Source of the DNA: Ophiosphaerella korrae
Lineage: Eukaryota; Ascomycota; Dothideomycetes; Pleosporales; Phaeosphaeriaceae
Direction of reading: 5' to 3'
Length of the DNA: 64,000 nucleotides
NCBI GenBank assembly: GCA_028456385.1
Contig: JALNQF010000214.1
Span: 1-64,000, forward strand
Part shown: piece after piece, positions 1-10,487 of the stretch
How the letters are laid out: each line of letters starts with the position of its first letter
Numbering within the stretch: the stretch's first letter is position 1
Translations under genes and position numbers: made by a program
The notes under the pieces: model-generated
What the model was told of the DNA's origin: nothing
What the model saw: the letters and a program-made list of their open reading frames with translations, nothing else
Database searches by the model: none

Positions 1-458
1 TAATTTAACTATATATATCTAACTTATATTAAAAAATAATAGAAAAAGATACTAAAAATAAAAAAGTATTAAGCTTTGAAGTTAGCTTAAAAAATAGTCC
101 TCGAAACAGTTTAAATCCTAGCTCGTATCCGCTTAGTAATTAAAAATCGTAGTAGACTAAAATATAGACCCTAATATTTTCTTTAGGATTTATGTTCGCT
201 TATATTTTTAGCTCTTATATTCGTAGAGTTATTACTAGTTGAAAACTATAACTTTTTTTTGGGCTTTTTTTTCGTGTCACCCCACTGTACTTGGAGTCGC
301 TAAAGCATGCAGCTGTTGAAGACAAATGGGCCTAACGCCTTGAGCGCGCAGCCCACCCTTGAAGGAAACTCAACAAATACAAACCAAGATCCGATAGCCA
401 CAAACTACAATTTAAGGTCTTAACCCAGTTCTGTAATTTCAGTGCACACGTACTAATA
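1..458. other. AT-rich flank, no gene
   Basis: The first 260 bases are very AT-rich, with frequent TTA, CTA and TAG triplets and no usable reading frame, like the RIP-mutated block at the far end of the window. Base composition becomes normal from about 270, and the last 150 bases probably hold the promoter of the next gene. No recognisable element ends or coding remains were found. Confidence 0.6.
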
Positions 459-1754
459 ATGACCCTCAGTACCAAGCGGACAGTCTTATGCTCTAAGATC
501 TTCACGCCTCCATGGACCAAGGAGTTTGAATTTTCTTGCGAGCCATTCGAGTCTATCCTACGACGAAAATGCAAAATTCACGGTGTATATCGATTGCCAG
601 AAGGATATGAGTTTGCATACATTCCACATGACGCGATTCTGTCACCGAGCGGTATCAATCGTTCCAGTGGTGAAACTCATATTGACCTAGTCACGTCAAA
701 TAGCCTCATGAAGACCTGTTTGGCCCTTCTTCAAACAGGATATGCCATGTTCTCTATCTACCGGGCTCGGGGAGATCAGATAGATCTCTATGGATACGCG
801 GCGCCTGGGCTCAGTGTAATACAGTATATCATCATGTCTGTTTTGAACCTCATTGCACAAGCGGTGTCTAATGACTACCCAATGTTCTACATGGTCTCTA
901 GTGCGGAGATGGACGAGGCAATTAGGCGCGGTGGCATTTTTCAAGGTGCGGTTGCACGATTAGAGCCATGGGATGGTGGCATTGATGAGCTCGAGAAGGA
1001 GCTTTGCATATCTACGAACAGTGGTCCATGGATTGTCGATCGGAACACCGACCTTGGAGGATGGAGCCTTCGCAGCCAACATCCTGATACGACGCCCAAC
1101 TTTCACCAGATCGAAACCAAGGTGGTTTCTAGTGGCAGTCATAACATTTATATTCCAACATGCACCAAGTTTCAACGCAAGGGTCAAAATCAGGAGACAC
1201 AACTTCGGCTCGCGCATTGGTCCCCACACTCTACTGCGATACGCCGGATTTTGCACGATACATGGCGCAGATACTCATTCCTTGCACCGCTTGCCTGCAG
1301 CTTCATTTCCTTCTCTTTACTTGGAGGTCTCTCAAAGTTCCATAGCGGGACACACAGCACCAGTATAGAGAGAGGTTTTATGATCTCTTGGCTCATTACC
1401 GGTATGCTTTGCGGTTTCCTCATCACCGAATATCTATCGCCGATAGAACTCATGGATTATAAGTTCAGGGGAATAAAGAAGGCCGTCAAATCAGCCACAA
1501 AAGAAGCTTATGGACGCGCCGGTGGCGGTCGCACCACGGTTGCTGATCGTCAATTTCGAACTGTCCATGGGCTCGGGGCGAGACGGTGTATCCCGGAATG
1601 GCTGAAGATAGCCGTAGGGTCAACAGTATCGTTCTTAATGGTTTGCTCTTTCCGAGTGATGATGCTCCTCGTAATTCCTGTTCCGGCAGTAGGCGGGTTC
1701 GTGACAGTGGGAAAGATTATGCTGGAGTATAGTGACTGCACCCGGGTTAAGTAG
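459..1754 (+). CDS. Fungal integral membrane protein of unknown function
   Basis: A single-exon frame of 431 codons with codon use like the other intact genes. The N-terminal half holds the segment YGYAAPGLSVIQYIIMSVLN (about residues 113-132) and a following YPMFYMVSSAEMDEA stretch; I recall this arrangement from a widespread but unnamed family of fungal membrane proteins. The C-terminal half has hydrophobic segments near residues 274-292, 310-330 and 383-420, so three or four membrane spans are likely. No catalytic motif was recognised. It is the only intact gene in the first 6 kb and sits between AT-rich DNA and decayed sequence. The start is the first ATG of the frame; no intron is needed. 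Function is unknown. Confidence 0.7.
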   Translation: MTLSTKRTVLCSKIFTPPWTKEFEFSCEPFESILRRKCKIHGVYRLPEGYEFAYIPHDAILSPSGINRSSGETHIDLVTSNSLMKTCLALLQTGYAMFSIYRARGDQIDLYGYAAPGLSVIQYIIMSVLNLIAQAVSNDYPMFYMVSSAEMDEAIRRGGIFQGAVARLEPWDGGIDELEKELCISTNSGPWIVDRNTDLGGWSLRSQHPDTTPNFHQIETKVVSSGSHNIYIPTCTKFQRKGQNQETQLRLAHWSPHSTAIRRILHDTWRRYSFLAPLACSFISFSLLGGLSKFHSGTHSTSIERGFMISWLITGMLCGFLITEYLSPIELMDYKFRGIKKAVKSATKEAYGRAGGGRTTVADRQFRTVHGLGARRCIPEWLKIAVGSTVSFLMVCSFRVMMLLVIPVPAVGGFVTVGKIMLEYSDCTRVK

Positions 1755-1788
1755 TCTATATCCTCGGCTCTCCCGAAATATAAGACTT

Positions 1789-2148
1789 CAAGCAAAACCC
1801 GGAAAGACGAAAAGGATTGATAAAGCAAGGACGAGTGCTAGCGATATGATTGACGTTGCTGTGTTTTTGGTTATGCGGTTTTCGATAGCATTGTAGATCA
1901 CATATTTATGGAAACAATATCGTTCATGAACTGCTCTTTCAGATCTAATAGCGTAACGCCAGACGGATAGACCACCCAATATTTGAGAGGGTATGCTTCG
2001 CTCGACCTATTCCCATGAACCTAGGCAAGAAATCTTCTAACATGACCCTCATTCCATCCATTGCAGCCCTCGTATCCTCGAATTCATCCTCCGCGCCAAT
2101 CATCCGCGGCGGCCGAAACAATGCGTAGGATTTCTTTTGCTTGAGCAA
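1789..2148 (-). pseudogene. Possible small gene or frameshifted fragment
   Basis: Two overlapping minus-strand frames may be one broken gene. The first begins at 2148 and reads through TRAAMDGMRVMLEDFLPRF. The second, one frame away, covers the rest and ends in a hydrophobic tail (SIISLALVLALSILFVF). Joining them needs a frameshift near 1950-1975, and I saw no good intron there. No family was recognised. It could be a chance frame. Confidence 0.22.
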
Positions 2149-3589
2149 CCGCTACTTTAACCTGAGTCAAGCGCGGGTGGACCTAGAGTGAGACTCAGCG
2201 GACAGGGTGGACTGAGTAGATAAATCGTTTAAGTTATAGGTAACCAAATCTACCCCACCTTATAAAAGTTCCGAGAAGCTACCTCCTATTCTTATTTTAT
2301 CTACTCGAATAATCAAATGCGCATTATTTATATCTCGAGCTGCAAAGAAACTCTATATCGATAGACTATCAGCTCCCTAAACCATTATCCAAAGCCCTTA
2401 AACAGTAGTAATATTAGATTCACCAACTTTACGGTAAGGTTGGTCTATTCTATTCTGATCGAAGGAATGCTGCCGCTAGACAGGCAAGGCAGGTTCACAG
2501 ATGACTGGGCGAGGATGGAGAGGGGCTACGTAGAACAAAACATCACCACGAAGGAGTATAGGATGCACCGCCACCACTAGGGAGTGTCTCTTAGACTAAC
2601 GAATTGTTTGACGAAGCACCCCTCAAACGAGCCGGAACTATGCATTACAGGCTATCTGTCGTCGTTTCGCTTACGGAGTCACAACCCCTTAGCAACACAC
2701 CTAGGGATGAGCTGGAGATATCTAATTGGAGGATGAAGCCGCTATAGGAGGTAGATTGGCCGTAATTAGGGAAGCTGTGAGAAACCACAGCTAGCAGGTC
2801 GCGGCATGCTGTGCAGGAGTCAAATCATGCTCACCGGGAGGAGAAACGGCGGGGTATCTTTCCGGCAAGCGCCTCTCTGCTGCCTGAATGGCGATGAGAG
2901 CGGCGCATGATGCATAATGAGCATGGTATAGACAGCTAGTGCTAGTGCCTTCAGAGCATGACCTGATGGTGGAACAACATTGTCATTTGCGCAAGCTGAA
3001 TGGACACAAGGAGTCCTCGTATCCCTGTGATGGCTTATTATTTGGCGTCAAAGCAGTGGCTTATCTGTGCTAGTATGTTTAGGCGCTCGATTAGACTGAA
3101 GACTTAATGGTAAGTCGTAGGGGTGATGCACTACTAGTATTTGCGTGGTACAATGAGTTACTGCCTATAGCTATGACTAGATAGTTCGGCATTTATGCGA
3201 GCGTGCTGTGATGGAGGTTGTATCAGTAGCTACCTCTTCCTCTTCTGCATCGCCTTTAACAGGTTAGACGGCGGCGGCGACAAAATGGTTGAACTACCTG
3301 CCGACGACTTTGCTGGTTAAGTGCTGTGGTTGATTAGCTGAGCTGAGGTTTACTTCTATTTGTTGGAGCATAGGCAATATCCTGATAGTGTTGTCGCTGA
3401 TGCGAAAGTATAGGTATAGGTGATTAGACTCAAGGAAAGTAAGTAGTCTGGGCACTTAACCGTAGCACATTGATAAGGTTAAGAATGCTGGATAGGTACA
3501 GCATAAATTGTTGTTAAACTATATCTGTATAGGGTTGGAATTTTATTTATATGTAATAAATTTCGCTAAAGGTATTAGTTCGACTCGTG
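2149..3589. other. Intergenic or decayed DNA, nothing recognised
   Basis: About 1.4 kb of intermediate composition. No long reading frame, terminal repeat pair or RNA gene was recognised on either strand. Confidence 0.5.
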
Positions 3590-3883
3590 TTCTGTATGCG
3601 GCGTGTTCTGTTCTGCCTCTGACGTCTCCTATTCTGCTTCTAGCTTCTCTAGTTTAGTCCAATCAAAGACGTTGTTATACTAGAAATGCTGGCGGTAGAA
3701 CAAACCGCGGAACAGGCGTCGTAAACGTCTATAGTTGGGTTCCTTGTCCGAGCGAATTAGCTTAAAGTACTTCTTGAACTCAATAGAAATATTATAGAAG
3801 AGACTGTGCTTCTTTGATTGTCGCTTCTCTACTTGCTGCTTCTTCTTGAGAATTATATTCTCTTTTTCCTTAGATTTTGCCAA
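3590..3883 (-). pseudogene. Casein kinase 1-like C-lobe fragment
   Basis: The minus-strand translation from 3883 runs through SIEFKKYFKLIRS and PNYRRLRRLFRGLFYRQHF. After a TAG stop it continues as YNNVFDWTKLEKLEAE, another stop, then ETSEAEQNTPHTE. This matches the end of the casein kinase 1 catalytic domain (the family pattern is P-x-EF..Y......PDY.YLR.LF..LF....Y.Y.FDW). The kinase N-lobe and catalytic loop are absent upstream, so only the C-terminal part survives, with at least two in-frame TAG codons as RIP would leave. Such CK1-like genes can be amplified in filamentous fungi; that this copy was repetitive is inference. Confidence 0.6.
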
Positions 3884-4171
3884 TTATGGTAAGTTCATGA
3901 AAATCTAGTAGTCGCAGCTAGTTAGTTTAACAGATCATATAGGTAGCTGTGCCAAAGAGGCAAGGGGTGGAGAGAAAATGAATGGATTTGGTATGGGCCT
4001 TACTGAAAACTATCGTCCAAGGTCTACACTACCTGGCTATTAGGGGCTTGTCCAAAATGTTCTGTCTGCCATTAATCCAGCCCTAACTGATCCCGAGGGT
4101 AAGATTTGTTACCATCTAGCAAGCTACTGATCTGACTAGTGTTAGACAAATCTCCGACCGACTAAGAGGTT

Positions 4172-4420
4172 ATGCGAGTCGCTAGCGTTACCGACTTGGT
4201 TCTCGTTGAGACTGGCATGGAGACTGGCGTAAATTCAGAAGGTGAAAAATTATACAACATTGAGAAAATCATTGGCCACAAGATAATCAAGGGGGTACTC
4301 TATTACAGGATAAAGTGGGAAGGATATCCTAGCTCCGCGAACACTTGGGAACCTATTGATGTTTTCGAGGAGTGACTGGACCTGGTAGAGGAGTATCACA
4401 GGAAAGACGATTGCCGCTAA
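4172..4420 (+). pseudogene. Chromodomain protein relic
   Basis: The frame from 4172 contains a clear chromodomain at about residues 28-66: [14 protein letters not shown], then [11 protein letters not shown], then NTWEP. The aromatic-cage positions (Y28, W49, Y52 region) and the NTWEP signature are present. It stops at a TGA at 4373, and the same frame resumes at once with LDLVEEYHRKDDCR before the next stop, so the gene is broken. Chromodomains of this kind occur in HP1-type proteins and at the end of chromovirus integrases. No integrase was found upstream. A frame at 4630-4824 has RNGKK followed by DAIRKGFLKNATRW, loosely recalling a chromo-shadow domain, which would favour an HP1-like origin; that link is weak. 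Confidence 0.55.
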
Positions 4421-4869
4421 AAAGCTAAGAAGAGAGGGAGGTCCGGAAGACGAAATAGTTGAATATTTTCTACGGACTAGGTTCCGGGGTATCGAGCTTG
4501 TACATAATATCCCCTCTAGTCACGAGAATCGCATTGTGAAGAGAAAAGTCGCGGATGCTATAAACTGAGGCTTCTACGTGATGGCTCCACGCCTTTGGTG
4601 GGAAAGTACCGATCGACACGGCGACGCACATGGATTATCCTGCGCACAACAGCCATAGGGCCCGTTACTACATGATCGTGAGGTTTCTAGTCTTGGGTAC
4701 TAGGAATGGTAAAAAGCCTTATGGTGAAACCTCTGGTAGACATACCTGTGACGCTATAAGGAAAGGGTTCTTGAAAAATGCGACGAGGTGGTGCGGAATC
4801 TTAACATTGGAAACATCGAACTGATGTTGTTTTATTTACTGGAACTAAGAAGCTATGAGATCTGGAGAG

Positions 4870-6100
4870 AGTGATTTATCTGAAGGTAGCTATGCCCGCT
4901 CAGGAGACTACAGAGGAAACCCTCCTCTTCACCTCTTCTAACACTGGCAGTGCCGTCCTTAATCCTTGGGAGCACTTCGCAAGCATATCTTTCAAGTACT
5001 CTACACTAGCAGCATGCATATCTACCTACTCTTAAAGCTACTAATTATTCCCGCACATTTTGCAAAGCTATCCTTCTAAACTCTCACGGACTCTACAGTG
5101 TTGTTCTTCTGCAAGCTCTACTCGCTGAGATTCTGTAGTTGCCTTTTCCTTCCACATTTCTATCTCCTAAGTCTGCTTTTGATTGCTGGGTGTTGTGGAG
5201 CTCGGCGAGGTAGAAGTCGGCGTAGTAGAAGCTGGATTAACGGAGGCAAGTGTAGATTGCCTTTGGCGTAGGGAGCCTGAAGACTTCTGCCTAGCAAGTA
5301 GATGGCTTATGTTCTGATTGTTCTGTTTAGTGTATCCCTTAGGTCACGTTTGATGCTTCGTCTAGTAGGAAATTGGGTCTCTTTTGTCTTCGTCAACTTT
5401 GCTTGCTTCCTCTCCCTTATTAACTGAATTGTTGATAACAGATTTATCACGACCTCGTCGAACCCGCCTCTGAGGAGCTTCTGTTGAGCCTAGGTGAACA
5501 GGGTCTAAGGTATCTATGCGTCGCTTCTTCTTTTCGAGTTGCAGGACGGGTTTCCGAGGCCGCTTAGTTCGTCTGAGGTTAGTGGTTTGATCGGCTTCGG
5601 TTTCTTAAGGTCGCTTTCGCGTTACCGCTTTCTGAATAGAGGATGCGGTTGTTTGATTGCGATGGGCAGCTCGGGAGCGTAGGCTTCTTCGTGACGAGTT
5701 GCCCTCAACAGCTTCTTCCTGTGTATCGTTAGATCACTTGTAGCAACAGATGCTGTCACACGCTTGCCTCTTGTTGCTTATTGCCCGTCTGAAATGTAGA
5801 CTCTTTCGCAATCGCCGACGTCTTCGCAATACAGGCGTTTCGGAGACGCGTAGAACGTTTGCGATTCCTGAGATGCGCTTCGAGGTGTTAGAACATGCTC
5901 AGTACAACCAGACAACAACGCGCATGTACATACTTTTATCCTCTGAGGATGGCATAGGCAGTCTTTGCCGGGCGGCCAGAGGCTTTGAACGGGCAGCCAT
6001 GTCGTTCGAGTTAAGATATCGAGCGCTTATGTCTTTGCCGTCAGGTTTATCTATTAGTTTGACACTGTTCAGGGCTAGGAGGGGCGGGGTCTAATACGTA
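4870..6100 (-). pseudogene. Decayed gene for a low-complexity protein
   Basis: One minus-strand frame can be followed for about 1.2 kb with several in-frame stops, mostly TAG. It starts with a basic stretch (VLRRRRLRKSLHFRRAISNK), continues through EAVEGNSSRRSLRSRAAHRNQ, RRTKRPRKPVLQLEKKKRRI and a Ser/Thr/Pro-rich run (ASTTPTSTSPSSTTPS), and ends in a possibly coiled segment (ATTESQRVELAEEQH). The stops fit C-to-T change of CAG or G-to-A change of TGG. No family was recognised. It may belong with the neighbouring CK1 or chromodomain relics as part of one lost repeat, but this is not shown. Confidence 0.4.
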
Positions 6101-6311
6101 CATCATTCTTAATGTTGGCACATTCCGGTTAAAAAATGTAGTAGCATCACTTTTGTGGAAAGTTTTAATGCTGCAGTTCTTCTTTTAAATGATTCGTACA
6201 AGGAGCTATTCCTTTTAAAGTAGAGTTACAATAGCCCTTATAGAAATGAACCCAATAATTTGTTATCGTAGTAGCGGACTATAGGCGGGACTTTACGTGT
6301 GCCTCCACTAC

Positions 6312-7775
6312 CTACTTATCAGCTTCTACAATTTTCCTAGCAGCCCGTCTGCCCATTTCTAGGGCTCCATCAATGTAGCTGACCCAGCCGTTGGCCCAGT
6401 CCGTGCTCGCCAGGGCAATCCTGTCGTGTAGTTGCGTATTCCTCATGATCTCTCCCAATGGTCCTTTTAATTGTCCCGGACCATATGACGCCCATGCACC
6501 TTTAGCAAATTCATCCCGCGTCCAGTCATGCCATGTAAGATGTGTAGGTTCAAATGGAATCGATGCAGGTATGATTTCATTGTGCAATGCGCGGATGTAT
6601 GCTTTTGGATCTTCTTTGACGTGATGTTTCGCGACGAGCTTGTCTCCGGTGGCAAAGGAAACCAGATGGGTGCCTCCTTGTGGGGAGTCGGTCTCGCTCA
6701 AGACGGCGCAGATGGAGTGACCGGCGTCGGCGACCCCAAACCATGGCGGGATGGGCTTGGCTGAATGGACATGCACTTTTCCGGCGAGATTGGCATGCTT
6801 TGTCGTCTTGAAGACTTCAGGAAGAGGAGGAGAGAATTTCACGTCTGCGAGACAGTGCAATGGCACGGTGCAGATGAGTTGGCTTGCGTGGAAAACCTCT
6901 CCTGCTTTGGTAGTGATCTCGACCTCATTAGCCTTGCCATGCACTGATTTTACAACCCGGCCAAACAATGTGTCGCCGCGAAACTCTCCGAACATGGCTG
7001 AGGCTAGACTTGTGGTTCCATTCTTAAGTTTGAATTTGCCACATATCTCCATGTACAGATTGAAGTCGAATCCCGAGAGCGACATGAGTCTGACCATGTT
7101 CAAGAACGATGCCTTGTCAGCGGATGCAGCGCTGTTGATGGTGAACCAAGATAGCATGAATATCCGGTCTTCTTCCGAGATATCTAGCTGGTTGGCACGC
7201 TCTTGTAGGCTAATGTCCCATTTGGACCACACTTCAGAATTGTCAAGCGGCAGCCACGGCTGAGGGAAAAGCGTCTTGCCGCCCTTGCCATCGACGTCCA
7301 TGAACTTGGCAATAAGCGGCAGCAGGCGCTTGTCTGTGATTTCAGAGTCTTCTGTGATGAGTGCAGTTCCTGCGTCGTTCTTATATGAGGCTAGCGCTCC
7401 AAGCCATGCACACGTGCTGGCCTTAACATCTTCCACGAGTCCATAACGAGTGACCTCCGCCCAGACATGGGGTTGAAGCCAGTGGATCCAGGTTCCTCCC
7501 ATTTCATAAGTGTGGTCCCCAACATTTGCAGCCCAAGTGCGACCACCAATTCGATCTCTTGCCTCCAGTATCAGCACCCGTTTTCCAGCAATTGATAGAT
7601 CGCGGGCAGCTGAGAGACCTGTGAAACCAGCGCCAATGACTATGACATCATAGTTTGAGGTTGTACGGGCTGATGAAGGCTTCACTGCTCTTGTTGGAAG
7701 GCCGTGTACTATAGTATCTTTCTTGACATCGTAGCGATAGCCCTCGGTAGAGGTGGGAATTTTCTTGGAAGACAT
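6312..7775 (-). CDS. FAD-dependent monoamine oxidase, MAO-N type
   Basis: An intact 487-residue single-exon flavin amine oxidase, which would oxidise primary amines to imines with release of hydrogen peroxide. Visible features are the FAD Rossmann motif GAGFTG (48-53), the ribose-binding Glu of LILEARDR (near 71), GGRTW (77-81), EMGGTWIHW (91-99), the DEFAKGAW segment and the C-terminal DWANGWVSYIDGALEMG flavin-binding segment. These line up with Aspergillus niger MAO-N more than with animal MAO. The mammalian cysteine that holds FAD covalently is not present in the GAWASYGPG segment, so FAD is probably non-covalent as in MAO-N. Unlike MAO-N it ends in VEADK and lacks a peroxisomal ARL-type tail, so location may differ. 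It stands alone between decayed regions. Confidence 0.9.
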   Translation of the reverse strand: MSSKKIPTSTEGYRYDVKKDTIVHGLPTRAVKPSSARTTSNYDVIVIGAGFTGLSAARDLSIAGKRVLILEARDRIGGRTWAANVGDHTYEMGGTWIHWLQPHVWAEVTRYGLVEDVKASTCAWLGALASYKNDAGTALITEDSEITDKRLLPLIAKFMDVDGKGGKTLFPQPWLPLDNSEVWSKWDISLQERANQLDISEEDRIFMLSWFTINSAASADKASFLNMVRLMSLSGFDFNLYMEICGKFKLKNGTTSLASAMFGEFRGDTLFGRVVKSVHGKANEVEITTKAGEVFHASQLICTVPLHCLADVKFSPPLPEVFKTTKHANLAGKVHVHSAKPIPPWFGVADAGHSICAVLSETDSPQGGTHLVSFATGDKLVAKHHVKEDPKAYIRALHNEIIPASIPFEPTHLTWHDWTRDEFAKGAWASYGPGQLKGPLGEIMRNTQLHDRIALASTDWANGWVSYIDGALEMGRRAARKIVEADK

Positions 7776-8266
7776 GGTTGATAATTGTGAGACTGTCTGT
7801 CCATCTTCAATAGTTCAATTCATACTGGACCGCTGGGCCTGCCTCAGCTGTCTCCGAGGCGCGGGGTATCATTGGTAGTAAGTTACGTCGCTGGGGAGAA
7901 GTAAAGATTTACCAAAATAGGGTATTGGAAGGAGAGCCAGTATGTGCTGATTGGTCAATACTCCGGACGTTGCCCACCCGAAACACCAGACGAGGCAGCG
8001 CGTCGGAAATTCCGAACACACTCGGTGCCACGTAGGTACAGGCCAGTATCGTACCACCATTTGTGCTGACTGACTGTGAAATCTGAGGCAATCACAGAGA
8101 TAATGCGGTGGAAAGCATAGATAGCGTGGTCGCATAAACATCGGACTTTTGTTCTCCGTGATTCCTACGACACAATCAACAATCTCGGTCATTTTGATTC
8201 GCCGAATGTGGGCTACTGTGCCGAATCACCCAACGCCGTGCATCACCAGCCTACCAAATGAAGCTT
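7776..8266. other. Intergenic, nothing recognised
   Basis: Upstream region of the amine oxidase gene, of normal composition. A 107-codon minus-strand frame (8192-7869) has no recognisable domain and is probably chance. Confidence 0.5.
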
Positions 8267-8850
8267 TTAAAAAAAGATGGCGCAGCGCACACCACAACAA
8301 AAACAATTTATAAGTAGAATGGGGTATTCTTCTTCAGACTCGTCGCTATCGTCCGCATCCTCTATTCCTGCTTTGCAGGTGCGGGAGTTGTGCCCTGTCT
8401 CACCACAACGGCCGCAACGCCTACCTGAACATGCCCTCTTCGACGTCTTCTCGCTATCACCACGACTGCCACTCGCTTTCTCAGCGACCAATTCCGATGC
8501 CTCAACAACCGCGAGCGTCTCCTCTGTCTGTAAATACCGCCTTTTACGGCCCTGCCGCTTTGTTAGCTCTTCAATTGCGCTTCGCAGACGCTGCTGTTCT
8601 TCCTGCATTAGCACCATATTATGTGCTATCTGCTGGGCGCCCTTAGTTAACCGCCTGATCTGCTCATCTATTAATTCTGAAGTCCCTGGACGCTTTTTCA
8701 TCCTCTCTCGGATGAGAGTAGTATGCACCTCTATTTCGACAGCGTTGCGCGGTGTTTTCGCCTCCCACGCGACGTCGTCTTATTGTGGTGGAGTTGGCGT
8801 GTGTAGCTGCACATTGCACTGCTTCATGAAGCACGGACTGTAAATCCAGG
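8267..8850 (-). mobile_element. Fot1/pogo-type transposase, C-terminal remnant
   Basis: The minus strand encodes the end of a pogo/Fot1 DDE transposase: HTPTPPQ, a stop, AWEAKTPRNAVEIEVHTTL, then a helical stretch (LTKGAQQIAHNMVLMQEE, LRSAIEELTKRQGRKRRY) and a single CCHC zinc knuckle, CGRCGETGHNSRTC, before an acidic tail. I recognise this tail from fungal Fot1-like elements. The CENP-B and DDE domains are missing and at least one stop is in frame, so it cannot transpose. No terminal inverted repeats were found. It lies directly beside the truncated start of the TPR-NLR relic, so a deletion or insertion may have joined the two. Confidence 0.72.
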
Positions 8851-8943
8851 TCAAGCAACAGAACCACTGTCGGACTTCCTACCACAATCATCCAACAGAT
8901 CTATTTTGATTACTTCTCAGAGCCGAGATTTAGCGTACAGACT

Positions 8944-10487
8944 GACCGGGAGCCACACTCGTATAATGGAGGTTAAACCAATGGATAAGGACGATGCACT
9001 ATCTCTTCTCTTGAAAAAAAGTCAGCTCTAGCGTTAACAAGAGTGACGCTATTAAGCTATTACAGGCCCTTGACTTCACGCCTCTCGCTATTACTCAAGC
9101 AGCAGCTTGCATCGAGCAAAGAGCGCCGCGTATGACCATCTCGCGATATCTAGATGAAGTCTACAAAAGCGATCGCGACCGAGCCCGTTTATTAAAGCAG
9201 GATGTGGGCGATAGCCGTAGAGATGGCAGGGCATCCAACTCTATTATCACAGCCTGGCAGATTTCATTTGAATATATCCGGACGCATATGCCAACAGCTG
9301 CTCGGCTACTATCGATGATGAGCCTTTTTGACAGGCAGGGAATTCCAGAGTCGCTCCTCCATAATCGTTGTCAGAGTAACGTAGAAGCTGACTTCGAAGA
9401 GGACATTCATACCTTAACCAGCTATTCGCTGGTGAGGATATGCGGGGACGGAAGCGAATTTGAGATGCACCGACTAGTTCAATTTTCGACAAAGAAGTGG
9501 CTGGAATTACATAATGAGCTAGAGGAATGGAAGGAGATTTATTTAGTAACAATGGATAAAGCACTTCCTGATGGAAATTACGAAAACTGGACAACATGTC
9601 AAAAGCTATTCCCGCATGACGAAATGGTACTAGAATATCAACCAATAAGAAGCAGTTACTATGAACAGTGGGGATCGATTTTATACAAGGCTGCATGGTA
9701 TGCTTCGGAAAAGGGAGACTACAAAAGAGCAGAGGAGATAGACCGACGAACGCTTGAGGGGAGAGAGAAGGCGCTAGGAAAGGAGCACCTCGCGACGCTA
9801 AGAAGCGTTGACAGCCTTGCGAGAGTATTACGGAGTCGGGGAAAATACAAGGCGGCAGAAGCAATGCAACTGCGAGCACTAAGAGGAGAAGAGAATGCAC
9901 TCGGGTTAGAACACTCAGACACACTTACCATCGTCAGCCTTCTTGGATCTGTGTTGTCAAGACAGGGCAAGTATAAAGAGGCGGAAGCGATGCATCGACG
10001 AGTACTAGAGACAAGAGAGAAATTACCTGGGCTAGAGCACCCAGATACGCTCAGCAGTATCAGCAACCTTGGGTCAGTATTATTAAGCCAGGGCATGTAT
10101 AAAGAGGCGGAAGCAACGCTTCGGCGAGCACTAGAAGCAAGAGAGAAGGGCCTTGGGCCAGAACACCCGGATACGCTCACTAGCATGGCCGATCTAGCGT
10201 CGACGGTTTGGCGCCAAAGGCAGTGGAACGAGACTAAAGACGTGGAGGCGCAGGTGATAGAGACGAGAAAGAGGGTGTTTGAGGATGAATATTCAGATGG
10301 GCTAATGGATATGGGTAACCCCGCATCCACACTTAAATCACGAAACCATAACCAGGAGGCCTTGTCACTTATGCGATCATGCTTTCAAACACGGAAACGG
10401 GTCCTTGGTTCTCATCATCCTGCCACAAAGTCTTCACTTGAAATTTTGAACGAGTGGGAGATGGAGGATACGAAGACGGGGTTTTGA
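8944..10487 (+). pseudogene. 5'-truncated NB-ARC/TPR NLR relic
   Basis: The frame opens inside an NB-ARC domain: TGSHTRIMEVKPMDKDDALS. A frameshift near 9018 in an A-rich tract is needed to continue as SSVNKSDAIKLLQALDFTPLAITQ, after which 451 codons from 9132 are open. The rest has the end of the NB-ARC/winged-helix part (FEYIRTHMPTAARLLSMMS, FEMHRLVQ) and then at least four 42-residue TPR repeats of kinesin-light-chain type, each carrying a GLEHPDTL-like block, a G-KYKEAEAM block and a REKALG-like block. The N-terminal effector domain and the P-loop are absent. In fungi such STAND proteins sense non-self and trigger cell death. The open TPR frame could still be expressed from the ATG at 9132, but it could not work as a full receptor. 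Confidence 0.72.

Noticed and set aside
4172..4375. Calling the chromodomain frame a chromovirus integrase end
   Set aside because: No integrase, RNase H or reverse transcriptase sequence is readable upstream on the same strand, so an HP1-like or other origin is equally possible.
5750..6094. 114-codon plus-strand frame
   Set aside because: Arg/Leu/Ser-rich antisense of the decayed minus-strand gene; no domain.
7869..8192. 107-codon minus-strand frame upstream of the amine oxidase
   Set aside because: No start context, domain or codon bias; overlaps another open frame on the same strand.
8277..8843. 188-codon plus-strand frame
   Set aside because: Shadow of the Fot1 transposase tail on the other strand, where a CCHC knuckle is visible.
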